Positions 42,858-52,554 of a stretch of 64,000 bases of DNA are shown here, one piece after another. Under the pieces are notes generated by a model, which had not been told where the DNA came from, did no database searches, and worked only from the letters and a program-made list of their open reading frames with translations. Both the position numbers and the translations under genes were made by a program. The first letter of the stretch is position 1. Each line of letters starts with the position of its first letter. The stretch is from Geobacteraceae bacterium (GTDB lineage: Bacteria; Desulfobacterota; Desulfuromonadia; Geobacterales; Geobacteraceae): positions 1-64,000 of the forward strand of contig JAMXLF010000035.1 in NCBI GenBank assembly GCA_024281055.1, given 5' to 3'.

Positions 42858-43949
42858 CTACAGTGTTTCCTTGATGACCCTTACCACATCCTGGACCTGC
42901 GCGTCCGTCATTTCCGGGAAAACGGGGAGCGACAGGCAGCGGGCAGCGGTTTCCTCGGCCACGGGGAGTGCAACTCCCGCGTATTCCGCCGCGAATACCT
43001 CCTGGCGGTGGAGAGGAATCGGGTAATAGATGGCCGAGGCGATCTCGGCAGCCGCCAGCGCCTTCATGATGGCATCCCGGGCGGACGTGAGAACGGTATA
43101 CTGGTGGTAGACATGAACCCCCTTGCCGTCCTCGGCCGGAGGAGTTACCGACGTGCCGGCCAGAAGTTCGGAGTAGAGATGGGCAACCCTTCGGCGACCC
43201 TCGTTGTACTCGCCGATCCGCTTCAGCTTGGCCCGCAGGATCACCGCCTGGAGTTCGTCGAGGCGGCTGTTGAAACCGATCACCGAATGGTGGTAGCGGA
43301 CGCTGCTGCCGTGATTACGCAAAACACGCACCCGCTCGGCAAGTTCCGGAGAGTTGGTGGTCACCATTCCGCCGTCGCCGTAGCACCCCAGGTTCTTGCT
43401 CGGGAAAAAACTGAAGCAGCCCAGAGCACCGATGGTCCCGGTCATCCTGCCGCCTGCCGCCGCCCCGAACGATTGGGCGCAGTCCTCGATGAGCAGAAGC
43501 CCGTGCTTGGCGCAGAGCGCTTCGATCGGCGCCATGTCGGCAGGCTGGCCGAAGAGGTGTACGGGAAGTATCGCCCGGGTCTTACCGGTGATCGCCGCCT
43601 CGATGCGAGCCGGATCGATATTGAAGGTGCGCGGGTCGATATCGACAAAGACCGGCTTCGCCCCCACGTAGCGGATCGCCTCGGCAGTGGCGATAAAGGT
43701 GAAGGGTGAGGTGATCACCTCGTCCCCCTCGCCGATCCCCGCAGCGGCCAGGGCCAGGTGCAGCGCATCGGTGCCCGACGCCACGGCAACAGCGTGCTGT
43801 GCGCCGAGGTACGCCGCTGCCTCGTTTTCGAATGCGGTCACATTGGGACCGAGGATGAACTGGGTCTTCTCCAGCGCTTCCAGGATGCCGCCGGTTATCT
43901 CTTCCTTGATACTCTGGTACTGCACCTTCAGGTCAACCATGGGAATCAT
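42858..43949 (-). CDS. gnnB: UDP-GlcNAc3N aminotransferase GnnB
   Basis: This DegT-family PLP enzyme should aminate UDP-3-keto-GlcNAc, made by GnnA, to UDP-GlcNAc3N. LpxA can then attach an amide-linked acyl chain. The PLP lysine is K185 in FPSKNLGCYGDGG, and D156 lies in IEDCAQSFGA. The ATG at 43949 gives the proper seven-base spacing from GAGG; the ATG two codons upstream is only one base from it. The assignment rests on its position between lpxA-gnnA and lpxB, as in Acidithiobacillus ferrooxidans. Confidence 0.87.
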   Translation of the reverse strand: MIPMVDLKVQYQSIKEEITGGILEALEKTQFILGPNVTAFENEAAAYLGAQHAVAVASGTDALHLALAAAGIGEGDEVITSPFTFIATAEAIRYVGAKPVFVDIDPRTFNIDPARIEAAITGKTRAILPVHLFGQPADMAPIEALCAKHGLLLIEDCAQSFGAAAGGRMTGTIGALGCFSFFPSKNLGCYGDGGMVTTNSPELAERVRVLRNHGSSVRYHHSVIGFNSRLDELQAVILRAKLKRIGEYNEGRRRVAHLYSELLAGTSVTPPAEDGKGVHVYHQYTVLTSARDAIMKALAAAEIASAIYYPIPLHRQEVFAAEYAGVALPVAEETAARCLSLPVFPEMTDAQVQDVVRVIKETL

Positions 43950-43960
43950 TGTCATACCTC

Positions 43961-44045
43961 GTGAATGATGAATGGTGAAGGGTGAATGGTGAAGGTGAAT
44001 GTTACCGTTTTCGGTTTAACGTTTTCACCATTCACATTTCACCTT
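43961..44045. repeat. GGTGAAT word-repeat foldback between gnnB and gnnA
   Basis: Left-arm words (GTGAATGATGAATGG, then GTGAATGGTGAAGG) face an inverted right arm. TGAATGGTGAA (43983-43993) is exactly inverted at 44024-44034. The gnnA stop codon (TGA, 44046-44048) lies at the edge of the repeat. A shorter run of the same word lies at 59429-59450. Confidence 0.75.
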
Positions 44046-44975
44046 TCACAGTTTCTTGTTGATCTTGAGCGCGGTCTCAAGCGCCCTTCTGCCATCCTCA
44101 CCGGTCACGACCGGCTGTCTGCCCGTCTCGATCGCCTCAAGGAAGGATGCGATCTCCGCCTTCAGGGCATCCCCCTGCTCGAAGCTCCGCTCGTCCACGG
44201 TGATGTTGGGAACGCCGGGGAACATCTCCCCTTCGCCCTTGCGGAAGACTGCCACCTTCTTGTTCTGGAAATCGACGTTGATATAGGCATCGGGCTGGAA
44301 GATCCGCATCCGACGCTCGCTCTTGAGACTGATCCGGCTGGCGGTGACATTGGCCACGCAGCCGTTTTCGAACAGGATGCGGGCGTTGGCGATGTCCTCC
44401 TCGCCGGTGAAAACCGGTGCGCCGATGGAGTTGATCTGCTTCACCGGCGACTTGACCAGGTACTGAATGATGTCGATGTCATGAATCATCAGGTCGAGCA
44501 CCACGTTGACATCGGTGCCGCGCGGTTTGAACGGAGCGATCCGGATCGATTCGATGAACCCCGGCTGGGACAGGACACCGTCGAGGGCCATGATCACCGG
44601 GTTGAACCGCTCCAGGTGGCCGACCTGAAACACCGCCCGGCGCTCGGCCGCGACCCGGATAAGATCGTCGGCCTCCTTGAGGGTGGTAGTAACAGGCTTC
44701 TCCAGAAGAACGTGCACCCCCTGGTCGAGGAAGGACCGGGCCACTTCATGATGGTACTGGGTCGGCACCACGATGCTCACCGCATCAACCTTCCCGAGGA
44801 GTTCCCGGTAGTCGGTACAGGCCGTGGTACCCACCTTGGCCGCCACCTCGCCGGCCCTCGTGCCGTCGGTGTCCACCACAGCCACCAACTCTGCATTCGG
44901 CAGCTGCGCGTACTTCTCAGCGTGAAACTGCCCCAGATAGCCGACCCCTATCACGGCAGTCCTGATCCTTTTCAT
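44046..44975 (-). CDS. gnnA: UDP-GlcNAc C3 oxidoreductase GnnA
   Basis: This Gfo/Idh/MocA-family NAD-dependent dehydrogenase should oxidise UDP-GlcNAc at C3. The Rossmann motif [13 protein letters not shown] begins at residue 10. The family EKP motif (VLLEKPVTT), GHLERFNP and [10 protein letters not shown] with its conserved His follow. The ATG at 44975 overlaps the lpxA stop (TGATG). A TTG three codons upstream is the alternative. The four-gene order lpxA-gnnA-gnnB-lpxB strongly supports the role in making the amide-linked lipid A precursor. Confidence 0.87.
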   Translation of the reverse strand: MKRIRTAVIGVGYLGQFHAEKYAQLPNAELVAVVDTDGTRAGEVAAKVGTTACTDYRELLGKVDAVSIVVPTQYHHEVARSFLDQGVHVLLEKPVTTTLKEADDLIRVAAERRAVFQVGHLERFNPVIMALDGVLSQPGFIESIRIAPFKPRGTDVNVVLDLMIHDIDIIQYLVKSPVKQINSIGAPVFTGEEDIANARILFENGCVANVTASRISLKSERRMRIFQPDAYINVDFQNKKVAVFRKGEGEMFPGVPNITVDERSFEQGDALKAEIASFLEAIETGRQPVVTGEDGRRALETALKINKKL

Positions 44976-45745
44976 CAGCGACAAATTCCCCTTTCCGATT
45001 GTTCCACGAATTCGACGAAATGGGCGATTTCAGGCACCAGTGGGAGCTCCGCCCTGATCCGAGCAAGGGCATCCCCGAGTTTCAGCTTGGAGAGGACGAG
45101 AATCCGGTAAGCCCGCTTGATGAGGGCGATGGTCTCCTCGGAAAATCCGCGCCGCCTGAGTCCCACCGTATTTACCCCCCGCAGCCGCGCCCGGTCACCC
45201 GCAGCGATGCTGTAGGGGGGAACATCCTGCCCAACCATGGCCCCGCCGGAAAGCATGGCGCTCTCGCCAACCCGCGTGTACTGATGAACGGCGGAAAGCC
45301 CCCCGAGGATAGCATGGTCCTCGGCCACCACGTGCCCAGCCAGTGTCGAGCCGTTGGCCATGATCACCCGGTTGCCGACAACGCAGTCATGGGCCACATG
45401 GCAGTAGGCCATGAAAAGATTCCCGTCGCCGATGACCGTCTGGCCTATGCCGGTTACCGTCCCAGGCTGGAGGGTGGCGAACTCGCGGATGATGTTCCGG
45501 TTGCCGATCCTGAGCCAAGTTTCCTCACCCCGGTATTTCAGGTCCTGGGGAATCCCGCCGACCGCAGCGAAGTGGAAAATCTGGTTCTCCTCGCCGATCT
45601 CGGTCCACCCGTCGATGACCGTATGGGGGCCGACCCTGGTCCCGCGGCCGATCCGTACATGCTCACCGATCACGGCAAAGGGACCGATCTCAACGTCGTT
45701 TGCCAGCTCGGCTTTGGGATGGATTATGGCACTCGGATGTATCAT
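44975..45745 (-). CDS. lpxA: UDP-GlcNAc(3N) acyltransferase
   Basis: LpxA transfers a 3-hydroxyacyl chain from ACP to the 3 position of UDP-GlcNAc or, with GnnA/GnnB present, probably UDP-GlcNAc3N. The 256-residue protein is a hexapeptide left-handed beta-helix. The catalytic histidine is H119 in CHVAHDC, and the nearby [14 protein letters not shown] and [12 protein letters not shown] are standard. It is linked by TGATG to gnnA and lies 38 bases after fabZ. Confidence 0.95.
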   Translation of the reverse strand: MIHPSAIIHPKAELANDVEIGPFAVIGEHVRIGRGTRVGPHTVIDGWTEIGEENQIFHFAAVGGIPQDLKYRGEETWLRIGNRNIIREFATLQPGTVTGIGQTVIGDGNLFMAYCHVAHDCVVGNRVIMANGSTLAGHVVAEDHAILGGLSAVHQYTRVGESAMLSGGAMVGQDVPPYSIAAGDRARLRGVNTVGLRRRGFSEETIALIKRAYRILVLSKLKLGDALARIRAELPLVPEIAHFVEFVEQSERGICR

Positions 45746-45783
45746 TATCGCTCCGAAAAAATGTCTCAGCGATTTCCGGTTTA

Positions 45784-46230
45784 TTACGAAGCCGTCTTCC
45801 TGTCGGCAAAGGTCGCCTTCAGCTCTGCCTCCGTCACCAGCTTGCCGTCAACGAACGCTTTGCCCTGGAAGCACCAGATCCCCCGCTTGCAGTTGAGCGC
45901 CTCCAGCTCAAGGCGGAGTTGATCCCCCGGCAGCACGGGCCGCCGGAACTTGGCGTTGTCGATGCCGGTGAAGTAGGTAATCTTGTCCCGGTCGTTCTCG
46001 TCGTAGGTAAGGATGCCGAGGATGCCCGCCACCTGGGCCATCGCCTCGATGATGAGGACCCCGGGCATGACCGGGTGCCCCGGGAAGTGTCCAGGGAAAA
46101 AGGGCTCATTGATCGTGACGTTCTTGATCCCGACAATCTTCTTTCCGGGCTCCATCTCCACGATTCTGTCCACCATCAGGAAGGGAAAGCGGTGCGGTAA
46201 AATCTTCATGATCTCATTTACGTCAAGCAT
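45784..46230 (-). CDS. fabZ: 3-hydroxyacyl-ACP dehydratase FabZ
   Basis: FabZ dehydrates 3-hydroxyacyl-ACP in fatty acid elongation and competes with LpxA/LpxD for that substrate, which explains its place in the lpx operon. The 148 residues show [13 protein letters not shown] and [14 protein letters not shown] (active-site H48), followed by IIEAMAQ (E62). The ATG at 46230 follows AAAGGAG; the in-frame region upstream to 46311 has no family residues. Confidence 0.96.
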   Translation of the reverse strand: MLDVNEIMKILPHRFPFLMVDRIVEMEPGKKIVGIKNVTINEPFFPGHFPGHPVMPGVLIIEAMAQVAGILGILTYDENDRDKITYFTGIDNAKFRRPVLPGDQLRLELEALNCKRGIWCFQGKAFVDGKLVTEAELKATFADRKTAS

Positions 46231-46307
46231 CGCACACTCCTTTATCGAATTGCAAAATTTATCGTGCCCCCCCTCGTGTTCTCTCTCAGGGCGCCACAGT
46301 TTCATGG

Positions 46308-47342
46308 TCATTCAGCTGCCAGCTTTTCTTCCACTTCCGCAATGCGCTTTTGCAGGGCGTTCAGGGTCTTGCGCATTTCGGGGAGCTGGGAGATAACCGC
46401 AGACGACCTCAGCCACTCCCGGTGGGGAATGGCAGGAATGCCGCTGAACATGCCGTTGGCCGGGAGATTGCCGGGAACGCCCGACTTGGCCCCCACCATG
46501 GTATTTTCGCCGATCTCCAGGTGGCCGGCGACTCCCACCTGGCCGGCAAGGGTTACGTGCTCGCCGAGCTTGGTACTGCCGGAAATGCCAACCTGGGAAA
46601 CGATCATGCAGTTTTCACCGATCACACAGTTATGGGCGATCTGGACCAGGTTGTCGATCTTGGTGCCGCGCCGGATCAGGGTAACCTCCAGGGCGGCACG
46701 GTCGATGGCCACGTTGGCGCCGATCTCAACATCGTCCTCGATCACCACGATGCCGATTTGGGGAATCTTGTACCACCCCTTACCGTCCGGAGCGTAGCCG
46801 AAACCATCGGACCCGATAACCGTACCGCTGTGGACGATCACCCGGCTGCCGACCCTACACCTCTCCCGCACGGTGACATTGGCATGGAGGGTCACATCAT
46901 CGCCGACCGACGCCCCCTCGTAGAGGACCACACCCGGATAAAGGGTTACCCGGTTCCCCAGTCTGACGCCGTTGCCAACATAGGCCCCGGGATAGACCGT
47001 CACCTCATTCCCGATGACCACGTCATCCCCGATGTGCGCCCCCGCCATGACCCCCTTCGCCTGAAGAGGCCTGACATGGAACAGGGTCAGGAGCTTGGCA
47101 AAGGCAAGATACGGGTTTTTCACCTCGATGACGTTCCTCCCGTGGCTATCGGCTCCGGGAGGGAGAATGACCGCCGTCGCCCTCGTTGTGGCAACTTTCG
47201 CGGCGTACTTCGGATTGGCAAGGAAGGTGATCTCCCCCTCGCCGGCGTCATCAAGACTGGCAAGGCCGCGCACACGGGCGGTCTCATCGCCGGCTACCCG
47301 TCCGCCAAGATACTCGGCCAGTTCCTTCAGGGTCTTTTCCAC
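46308..47342 (-). CDS. lpxD: UDP-3-O-acylglucosamine N-acyltransferase
   Basis: LpxD adds the second 3-hydroxyacyl chain in lipid A synthesis. The 344-residue protein has an N-terminal uridine-binding domain and a long hexapeptide beta-helix. The catalytic His lies in [11 protein letters not shown], followed by [12 protein letters not shown]. It ends in a coiled C-terminal helix ([22 protein letters not shown]). The start is GTG at 47342 with GGGAG seven bases upstream. It follows ompH after a word-repeat foldback. Confidence 0.95.
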   Translation of the reverse strand: MEKTLKELAEYLGGRVAGDETARVRGLASLDDAGEGEITFLANPKYAAKVATTRATAVILPPGADSHGRNVIEVKNPYLAFAKLLTLFHVRPLQAKGVMAGAHIGDDVVIGNEVTVYPGAYVGNGVRLGNRVTLYPGVVLYEGASVGDDVTLHANVTVRERCRVGSRVIVHSGTVIGSDGFGYAPDGKGWYKIPQIGIVVIEDDVEIGANVAIDRAALEVTLIRRGTKIDNLVQIAHNCVIGENCMIVSQVGISGSTKLGEHVTLAGQVGVAGHLEIGENTMVGAKSGVPGNLPANGMFSGIPAIPHREWLRSSAVISQLPEMRKTLNALQKRIAEVEEKLAAE

Positions 47343-47362
47343 AGCAATCTCCCGAAACGCAG

Positions 47363-47435
47363 GTTCGATGTTCCACGTTCGACGTTCAACGTTGCAAGAC
47401 TCAGAACCTCGAACGTCGAACCTCGAACGTTGAAC
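47363..47435. repeat. GTTCGA word-repeat foldback between lpxD and ompH
   Basis: The left arm (47363-47393) consists of GTTCGATGTTCC and GTTCGACGTTC words. The right arm (47404-47435) is its imperfect inverse, with GTTCGACGTTC (47377-47387) exactly inverted at 47411-47421. The arms are separated by ten bases. It uses the same word as the spacer at 5208-5320. Confidence 0.75.
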
Positions 47436-47954
47436 TTATTTTTTCTTCGCGGCGTTGAAGGCTTTGAGCATCTCGTCGGTCAGATCGGCCTTGTCATCGG
47501 CATAGAGCATGCTCTCGTTGCGCACGAAGATGAAGGTATAGCCATTGGACCGGCCGTAGCCCTGGATGACCTTGATGATCTCGTCAACGAGCTTGTTGGT
47601 GAGCTCTTCGTTCTTCGCCTGGAGATCGTCCTGAGCGTCCTTTACAAACCGCTGATACTCCTTGTACTTCTGCTGGTAGTCCTTCTCCTTGGCTCCCCGT
47701 GCAGCCTCGGAGAGGAGCACGCTCTGCTTTTCCAGGTCCGCTTTGAGCTTCTTGAGCTCCTCTTCCCGGGCATTCTTTTCGCCCTCGTACTTGTTGGCCC
47801 TGAGGGAAAGCTGTTCCTTGGCCTCCTTCCCTGCTTCCGAGAGGAGCAGGACTTTCTGGACATCGACAAAGCCGAGCTTGACCCCTTCCGCCGACGCGGC
47901 CGAAGCGATACCCAGCACGCACACGAGTGCAAGAGCGGTGACAATCCGTTTCAT
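47436..47954 (-). CDS. ompH: Periplasmic chaperone OmpH/Skp
   Basis: Skp-type periplasmic holdase that escorts unfolded outer-membrane proteins from Sec to BamA. The 172-residue protein has a signal peptide (MKRIVTALALVCVLGIASAASA). The trimerisation segment VKLGFVDVQKVLL is followed by a long charged coiled coil (about 40-125), and the C-terminus returns to beta structure (GYTFIFVRNESMLYADD). It sits directly downstream of bamA, as in many Gram-negative genomes. Confidence 0.93.
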   Translation of the reverse strand: MKRIVTALALVCVLGIASAASAEGVKLGFVDVQKVLLLSEAGKEAKEQLSLRANKYEGEKNAREEELKKLKADLEKQSVLLSEAARGAKEKDYQQKYKEYQRFVKDAQDDLQAKNEELTNKLVDEIIKVIQGYGRSNGYTFIFVRNESMLYADDKADLTDEMLKAFNAAKKK

Positions 47955-47975
47955 GAGCTTCTCCTTTGTAAATGG

Positions 47976-50330
47976 TTAGAATAAAGTTCCCATGGAAAAT
48001 TCCAGCCTGCCGCTGGCCTTATCTATACCCGGGCGGGGATTCACCGGGATGCCGTATTCCAGGCGCAGGGGACCCATCGGCGAGTTCCAGCGGACGCCGA
48101 GACCGTAGCTGGCCTGAAACCGGGTAAACATGTCACCAAGGTGATCATACGCGTCGCCGATATCGAAGAAAGCCACGCCCTTGAGACCGGCCTCCTTGAC
48201 GAGCGGGAACTGGTACTCGAAATTTAAGACCGCCTCCGCATCCCCGCCGACGAAGACGTTGTTATAGCCTACAACTGACTGGGGAACGGGATACGTAAAC
48301 GGGAAGCCCGGAATAATCGCCTTAAACGTAGCATTCGACATCAAGGCCGCGACCCGGTACGGGCTCACCGTCCTGGCATTGTAACCACGGAGGGTATTGA
48401 TACCCCCCAGGTAGAACTTTTCATCGAATGGAACGTCCATGCCAAGCCCCTGGATATACCCCAGTTCCCCGCGCACAGAGAAAACCGTCCCCCACTTGAA
48501 GGGGAAGAACACTACCGTATTGCCGATATAACGGGCAAATTTGTTTGTGCCGCCGAGGCCGGCATATTCGACCGACAGCGTATTGACCATGCCGCGGGTA
48601 GGGTCGAGACGATAATCGGTGGTATTGCGGGTCAGGCTCGCCGTTATGGAGCTCGTGGTTGACGTGGTTTCCGGCGCATTGACGACGCCGCTCGCTATTT
48701 CGGCAAGGAGCGCCTGAGACTCGCCGAAAATCTTCTTGTCCTCGTACTTGTAAACCCAGAACGTGCTCAGGGTGTCGGACAGGGGATACCCCGCCTTAAT
48801 GTCGCCACCGGTGGCACGCCGCTTATAATCGGTGTAATCGCGCTCGGTCCGGTAGAGATCGGTCCCGAGCGTCCAGCGGGTGTCCATGAAATAGGGGTCC
48901 GTGAGCCCCACATTGAAGGTCTGCGTCTTCTTGCCGAGGGCTGCGGCAACGTTGGCCTTGAGGCCCAGGCCGAGAAAATTTGCCTGCTGCACCGACACCT
49001 GGCCTATGATACCGTCGAGGGAACTGTAGCCGGCGCCAACGCTGAAGGTCCCGGTCGGTTTTTCCTTCACATCGACGTTCATGTTGAGACGGTTATCTGC
49101 GCTCCCCTTGGCCGTGGCAATGTTCACCTCTTCGAAAAACCCGAGGTTCATGAGTTGCTGCTTGCTTTTCTTGATGGAGGTGCTGCTGTAGAGGTCGCCT
49201 TCCGCCAGCTTGAGCTCCCGCCGCACCACTTTGTCGCGGGTCTTCGTATTGCCGCCGATATTGATCCGGTCGATGTAGACCTTCTCCCCCTTCTCGAAAT
49301 TAAAGGTTACGTCGATGGTCTTCGTTTCCGGATGGACGGCGGTAAGCGGGGTGACGTTGGTAAAAGCGTACCCCATGTCGGCATAGAGGTCGGTAAAGGC
49401 GAATACGTCGTTGCGGAGTACCTCCCTGCTGAAGACCTCACCCTGCTTGAGCTTGACCTTCTTGGCGAGTTCTCCCTCGCTCTCCAGGAGCTCTCCCTTG
49501 AAGCCGATGGGGCCGACACGGTACTGCTCCCCTTCGGTTATGATGTAGGTGAGGACCAGCCCGCTCTTGTCGGGAAGGATTTCCACCTTCGGTTCTCCCA
49601 CCTTGGCGGTGATATAGCCGTTATTGTAATAGAGGTCGGCAATCAGGTTGACATCATTCTTCGCCACATCTTCCTTGTACGTCCCTGCGCCGGTTATCCA
49701 GGAAAGAAACCAGGCCTCGCCGGTCTCCATGACCTTTTTCAGCTTTCGGTCGCTGAATGCCCGATTGCCCTCGAAGCGGATCGTTTTGATGAGGATCTTT
49801 TCTCCCTCGCTTATGGTGAAAACGACCGCGACATCAGCCCCGGCACGCCGCTCCGTCGAGGGCTTCACCTCCGCCAGATAATACCCCTCGTCGGCATAGA
49901 GCTTCTTGATCTTCTTTACACTCTTTGCAAGGTCCTTGGGTGAATAGACGGCGGTTACCTTAACGTCGCTCGCCTCGCGGAGTTTGTCGGCACCGATCTC
50001 TTTGTTCCCGACAAAGCGCACTTCCCGGACAACGGGTTTCTCCACGACCTCGTAGGTGAGGACGACCCCTTTATCACTCCTGGACACCTCGGCCCGGACA
50101 TCCTGAAAATGGCCAAGTTTGTATATGGCACGCAGATCCGCGTCCACGTTCTCATTGGTGAGGAGATCCCCCGCCTTGAGATGCAGTGCGTGGAGGATGG
50201 CAGCGGTTTCGATCCTGCGGTTCCCCTTGATAAGAATTTCGGAAATCCGCTCATCCGCTCCCCGGGCAGTTCCTCCCAGCAGCATGAGCAGCATGATGGT
50301 ATGAGCGGCAACTTTCTGTACCCGGCGCAA
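47976..50330 (-). CDS. bamA: Outer membrane assembly factor BamA
   Basis: The central outer-membrane insertase of the BAM complex. The 784-residue protein begins with a signal peptide (TIMLLMLLGGTARGA). Five POTRA domains follow (about 26-380) and then the Omp85 barrel, which closes with FSMGTLF, the expected terminal Phe. The barrel contains the FYLGGINTLRGYNAR lock motif. The start is TTG at 50330, nine bases after the lolD stop, with AAGGGGGGAG overlapping the spacer. A later ATG at codon 13 would spoil the signal peptide. Confidence 0.95.
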   Translation of the reverse strand: MRRVQKVAAHTIMLLMLLGGTARGADERISEILIKGNRRIETAAILHALHLKAGDLLTNENVDADLRAIYKLGHFQDVRAEVSRSDKGVVLTYEVVEKPVVREVRFVGNKEIGADKLREASDVKVTAVYSPKDLAKSVKKIKKLYADEGYYLAEVKPSTERRAGADVAVVFTISEGEKILIKTIRFEGNRAFSDRKLKKVMETGEAWFLSWITGAGTYKEDVAKNDVNLIADLYYNNGYITAKVGEPKVEILPDKSGLVLTYIITEGEQYRVGPIGFKGELLESEGELAKKVKLKQGEVFSREVLRNDVFAFTDLYADMGYAFTNVTPLTAVHPETKTIDVTFNFEKGEKVYIDRINIGGNTKTRDKVVRRELKLAEGDLYSSTSIKKSKQQLMNLGFFEEVNIATAKGSADNRLNMNVDVKEKPTGTFSVGAGYSSLDGIIGQVSVQQANFLGLGLKANVAAALGKKTQTFNVGLTDPYFMDTRWTLGTDLYRTERDYTDYKRRATGGDIKAGYPLSDTLSTFWVYKYEDKKIFGESQALLAEIASGVVNAPETTSTTSSITASLTRNTTDYRLDPTRGMVNTLSVEYAGLGGTNKFARYIGNTVVFFPFKWGTVFSVRGELGYIQGLGMDVPFDEKFYLGGINTLRGYNARTVSPYRVAALMSNATFKAIIPGFPFTYPVPQSVVGYNNVFVGGDAEAVLNFEYQFPLVKEAGLKGVAFFDIGDAYDHLGDMFTRFQASYGLGVRWNSPMGPLRLEYGIPVNPRPGIDKASGRLEFSMGTLF

Positions 50331-50339
50331 ACTCCCCCC

Positions 50340-51011
50340 TTACTCGATCCGACCATCCACCAGCCTGATGGTCTTCCCCATGCCCGCAGCGAGCCTCTCG
50401 TTGTGGGTAACGATCATCAGCGTTACCCCCTTCGTGTCATGGATCTCGGACAACAAATCATGAACCCCCTCGCTCGTTTTCATGTCCAGATTGCCGGTCG
50501 GCTCGTCGGCCAGGAGCAGTTTCGGCGAATGGACCAGTGCCCTGGCAATGGCCACCCGCTGCTGCTCCCCGCCGGAAAGCTCACCCGGCTTATGGGTAAG
50601 GCGATGGGAGAGACCGACCTCGCCGAGGAGCTTCGCGGCAATCTCCTCCGCCTCGTTTCGCTTCATGCCCGAGATGAGCAGGGGCATGATGGTGTTCTCC
50701 AGGGCCGAAAACTCCGGCAGGAGGTGGTGAAACTGGAAAACGAAGCCGATGGTCCGGTTCCGAAACCTGGCGAGGGCATTGTCACTCTGGCGGAAAACCT
50801 CCTCGCCGCCAAAAAGGACCTTGCCCGAGGTAGGCCGATCCAGGGTCCCCAGAATATGGAGCAGGGTGCTTTTCCCGGCCCCCGACGCCCCGACCAGGGC
50901 GACGGTTTCTCCTGCCGCTACGCTGAGGTTGATATCCTTCAGCACCTCAACCTTCCCGGCCCCGGCGCCGAACGACTTGCAGAGGTCCTTCGCCTCCAGC
51001 AGAGCAGCCAT
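50340..51011 (-). CDS. lolD: Lipoprotein-releasing ABC ATPase LolD
   Basis: LolD powers extraction of outer-membrane lipoproteins from the inner membrane together with LolC/LolE-type subunits. The 223 residues contain Walker [10 protein letters not shown] (41-49), [14 protein letters not shown], signature LSGGEQQR, and Walker [13 protein letters not shown]. The ATG at 51011 has GAGG eight bases upstream; a GTG three codons earlier is less likely. It is separated from lolC only by dispersed repeat copy B. Confidence 0.94.
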   Translation of the reverse strand: MAALLEAKDLCKSFGAGAGKVEVLKDINLSVAAGETVALVGASGAGKSTLLHILGTLDRPTSGKVLFGGEEVFRQSDNALARFRNRTIGFVFQFHHLLPEFSALENTIMPLLISGMKRNEAEEIAAKLLGEVGLSHRLTHKPGELSGGEQQRVAIARALVHSPKLLLADEPTGNLDMKTSEGVHDLLSEIHDTKGVTLMIVTHNERLAAGMGKTIRLVDGRIE

Positions 51012-51070
51012 TAATACCACCTCGAAAAGTGAGCCGGCGGATTCGGAAAAAGCTCCAGAGACTTACCCTG

Positions 51071-51188
51071 GAAACGCGATTTTTGCGCAAGGTCAAGGCG
51101 CCCAAGGGGCGACGCGGAGGCGTACTGGAGGTACGCCGCACAAGGAGACCCGACGGGCAACGCCGAGATTGCGGAAAAGGCACGTTTC
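51071..51188. repeat. Dispersed structured repeat, copy B
   Basis: The compact copy lies between lolC and lolD. It carries GCGCAAGGTCAAGGCGCC, GGGGCGACGCGGAGGCGTA, CGCCGCACAAGGAG and CAACGCCGAGATTGCGGA. Stem GGCGTAC (51119-51125) pairs with GTACGCC (51131-51137) around TGGAG. It ends one base before the lolC stop codon. Confidence 0.8.
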
Positions 51189-52463
51189 CTATTCATAGCG
51201 GAGGGCCTCGGCCGGTGCCATCCGTGCCGCCTGCCACGAAGGATAGAGGGTTGCCACGAAAGAAATGAGCACCGCGGTCACCGAGATGAGGATCACGTCG
51301 GTCGGAACCACTTGCGACGGAAACCGCTCCAGGTAGTAGACATCCTTGTTGAACAGGTCAAAACCGGTCAGCCGCTGAATGAAGCCGACGATCGGTTCAA
51401 GGTTCAGCGCCACGAGAAGTCCCCCCAGGACCCCGATCACCGTTCCGAACACACCGATGACGAGTCCCTCGAAGACGAAGATCCGCATGATGCTTCGGCC
51501 GGTAGCCCCCATGGATTTCAGGATGGCGATATCCTTGGTCTTTTCCATGACCACCATGAAGAGAGTGGATGCGATGCCGAAGGCCGCCACGAGGACGATG
51601 AGGGTGAGGATGATGAACATCACCATCTTCTCGGTTTTGAGGGCGAAGAGGATGTTCTTGTTCATCTGCATCCAGTCCCGGGCATAGTAGGGATAGCCGA
51701 GTTCCCGGTTTATGAGCCGTACGATCCCGCCGGTCTTGTATACATCCTCAACCTTGAGCTGGATGCCGGTCACCGTGTCGTCGAGCCCGAGGAACGATTG
51801 GGCCTCTGCGAGTCCCACGTACGCGAGGGTGGAGTCGTATTCGAACATCCCGGTATGAAAAATCCCCACCACCTTGAACCGTTTCATTTTGGGGACCATG
51901 CCGAGGGGGGTGATGTTCCCCATGGGCGAAACCACGTTGACCGTGTCCCCGACGTACAGGTTGAGGTTTTTTGCCAGCTCTTTGCCTATAACTAGCCCCG
52001 GCAGGGGTGGCTCACTGCCGCTCCGAAGTGAGATACCCTCCTGCTCCAGATCCGAGAGTTTCCCCTCTGCCATGGCCTTATGCAGATTGGTAACCTGGGC
52101 GTCGGTTTTCACGTCGATGCCGCGCAACACCACGCCGGAAACGTTCTTGCCACTGGTCAGCATGACCTGGCTGTAAATGAACGGGGTGGCCGCCACGACC
52201 CCTTTGATCCCCTTGAGTCTGTCCATGACCCGCGGGTAATCCGAGATACCGCCGCTCGATTTCAGCACCACGATATGGGCGTTAGTGCCGAGGATCTTGT
52301 CCTTCAGGTCCTCCTCGAAACCGGTCATCACCGCCAGAACGATGATGAGTGCCATCACCCCCAGGGCAACGCCGGCTGTAGAAATGAGGGTAATCATGGA
52401 GATGAAGGCCGACCGGCGCTTGGCCTTGAGGTAGCGCAGACCGATAAAAAGTTCGTAGGGCAT
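51189..52463 (-). CDS. lolC: LolC/LolE-family lipoprotein-releasing permease
   Basis: Inner-membrane FtsX/MacB-type permease of the lipoprotein release system. The 424-residue protein has an N-terminal membrane helix (SAFISMITLISTAGVALGVMALIIVLAVM), a large periplasmic domain, and three C-terminal helices (MFIILTLIVLVAAFGIA, VFEGLVIGVFGTVIGVLGG, VILISVTAVLISFVATLYP). Only one such permease is seen here with lolD, so it may act as a homodimer (LolF-like). The ATG at 52463 was chosen over an extension to 52538 that reaches into a word-repeat spacer. Confidence 0.92.
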   Translation of the reverse strand: MPYELFIGLRYLKAKRRSAFISMITLISTAGVALGVMALIIVLAVMTGFEEDLKDKILGTNAHIVVLKSSGGISDYPRVMDRLKGIKGVVAATPFIYSQVMLTSGKNVSGVVLRGIDVKTDAQVTNLHKAMAEGKLSDLEQEGISLRSGSEPPLPGLVIGKELAKNLNLYVGDTVNVVSPMGNITPLGMVPKMKRFKVVGIFHTGMFEYDSTLAYVGLAEAQSFLGLDDTVTGIQLKVEDVYKTGGIVRLINRELGYPYYARDWMQMNKNILFALKTEKMVMFIILTLIVLVAAFGIASTLFMVVMEKTKDIAILKSMGATGRSIMRIFVFEGLVIGVFGTVIGVLGGLLVALNLEPIVGFIQRLTGFDLFNKDVYYLERFPSQVVPTDVILISVTAVLISFVATLYPSWQAARMAPAEALRYE

Positions 52464-52474
52464 TAATAAACCTT

Positions 52475-52553
52475 GGGACTGGGGATTCGGGGATTCGGGA
52501 CTGGTTTTCCAGGAATTTGCGCACCGGTCCCGAGTCACCAGTCCCGTGTCCCG
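52475..52553. repeat. GGGACTGG/GATTCGG word-repeat foldback between lolC and lysS
   Basis: The left arm (52475-52504) has GGGACTGGGGATTCGG and GATTCGGGACTGG units. The right arm (52523-52553) has the inverse words CCGGTCCCGAGTC and CCAGTCCCGTGTCCCG. The arms can pair imperfectly over about 30 bases, directly downstream of the lysS stop. Confidence 0.7.
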
Positions 52554-52554
52554 A

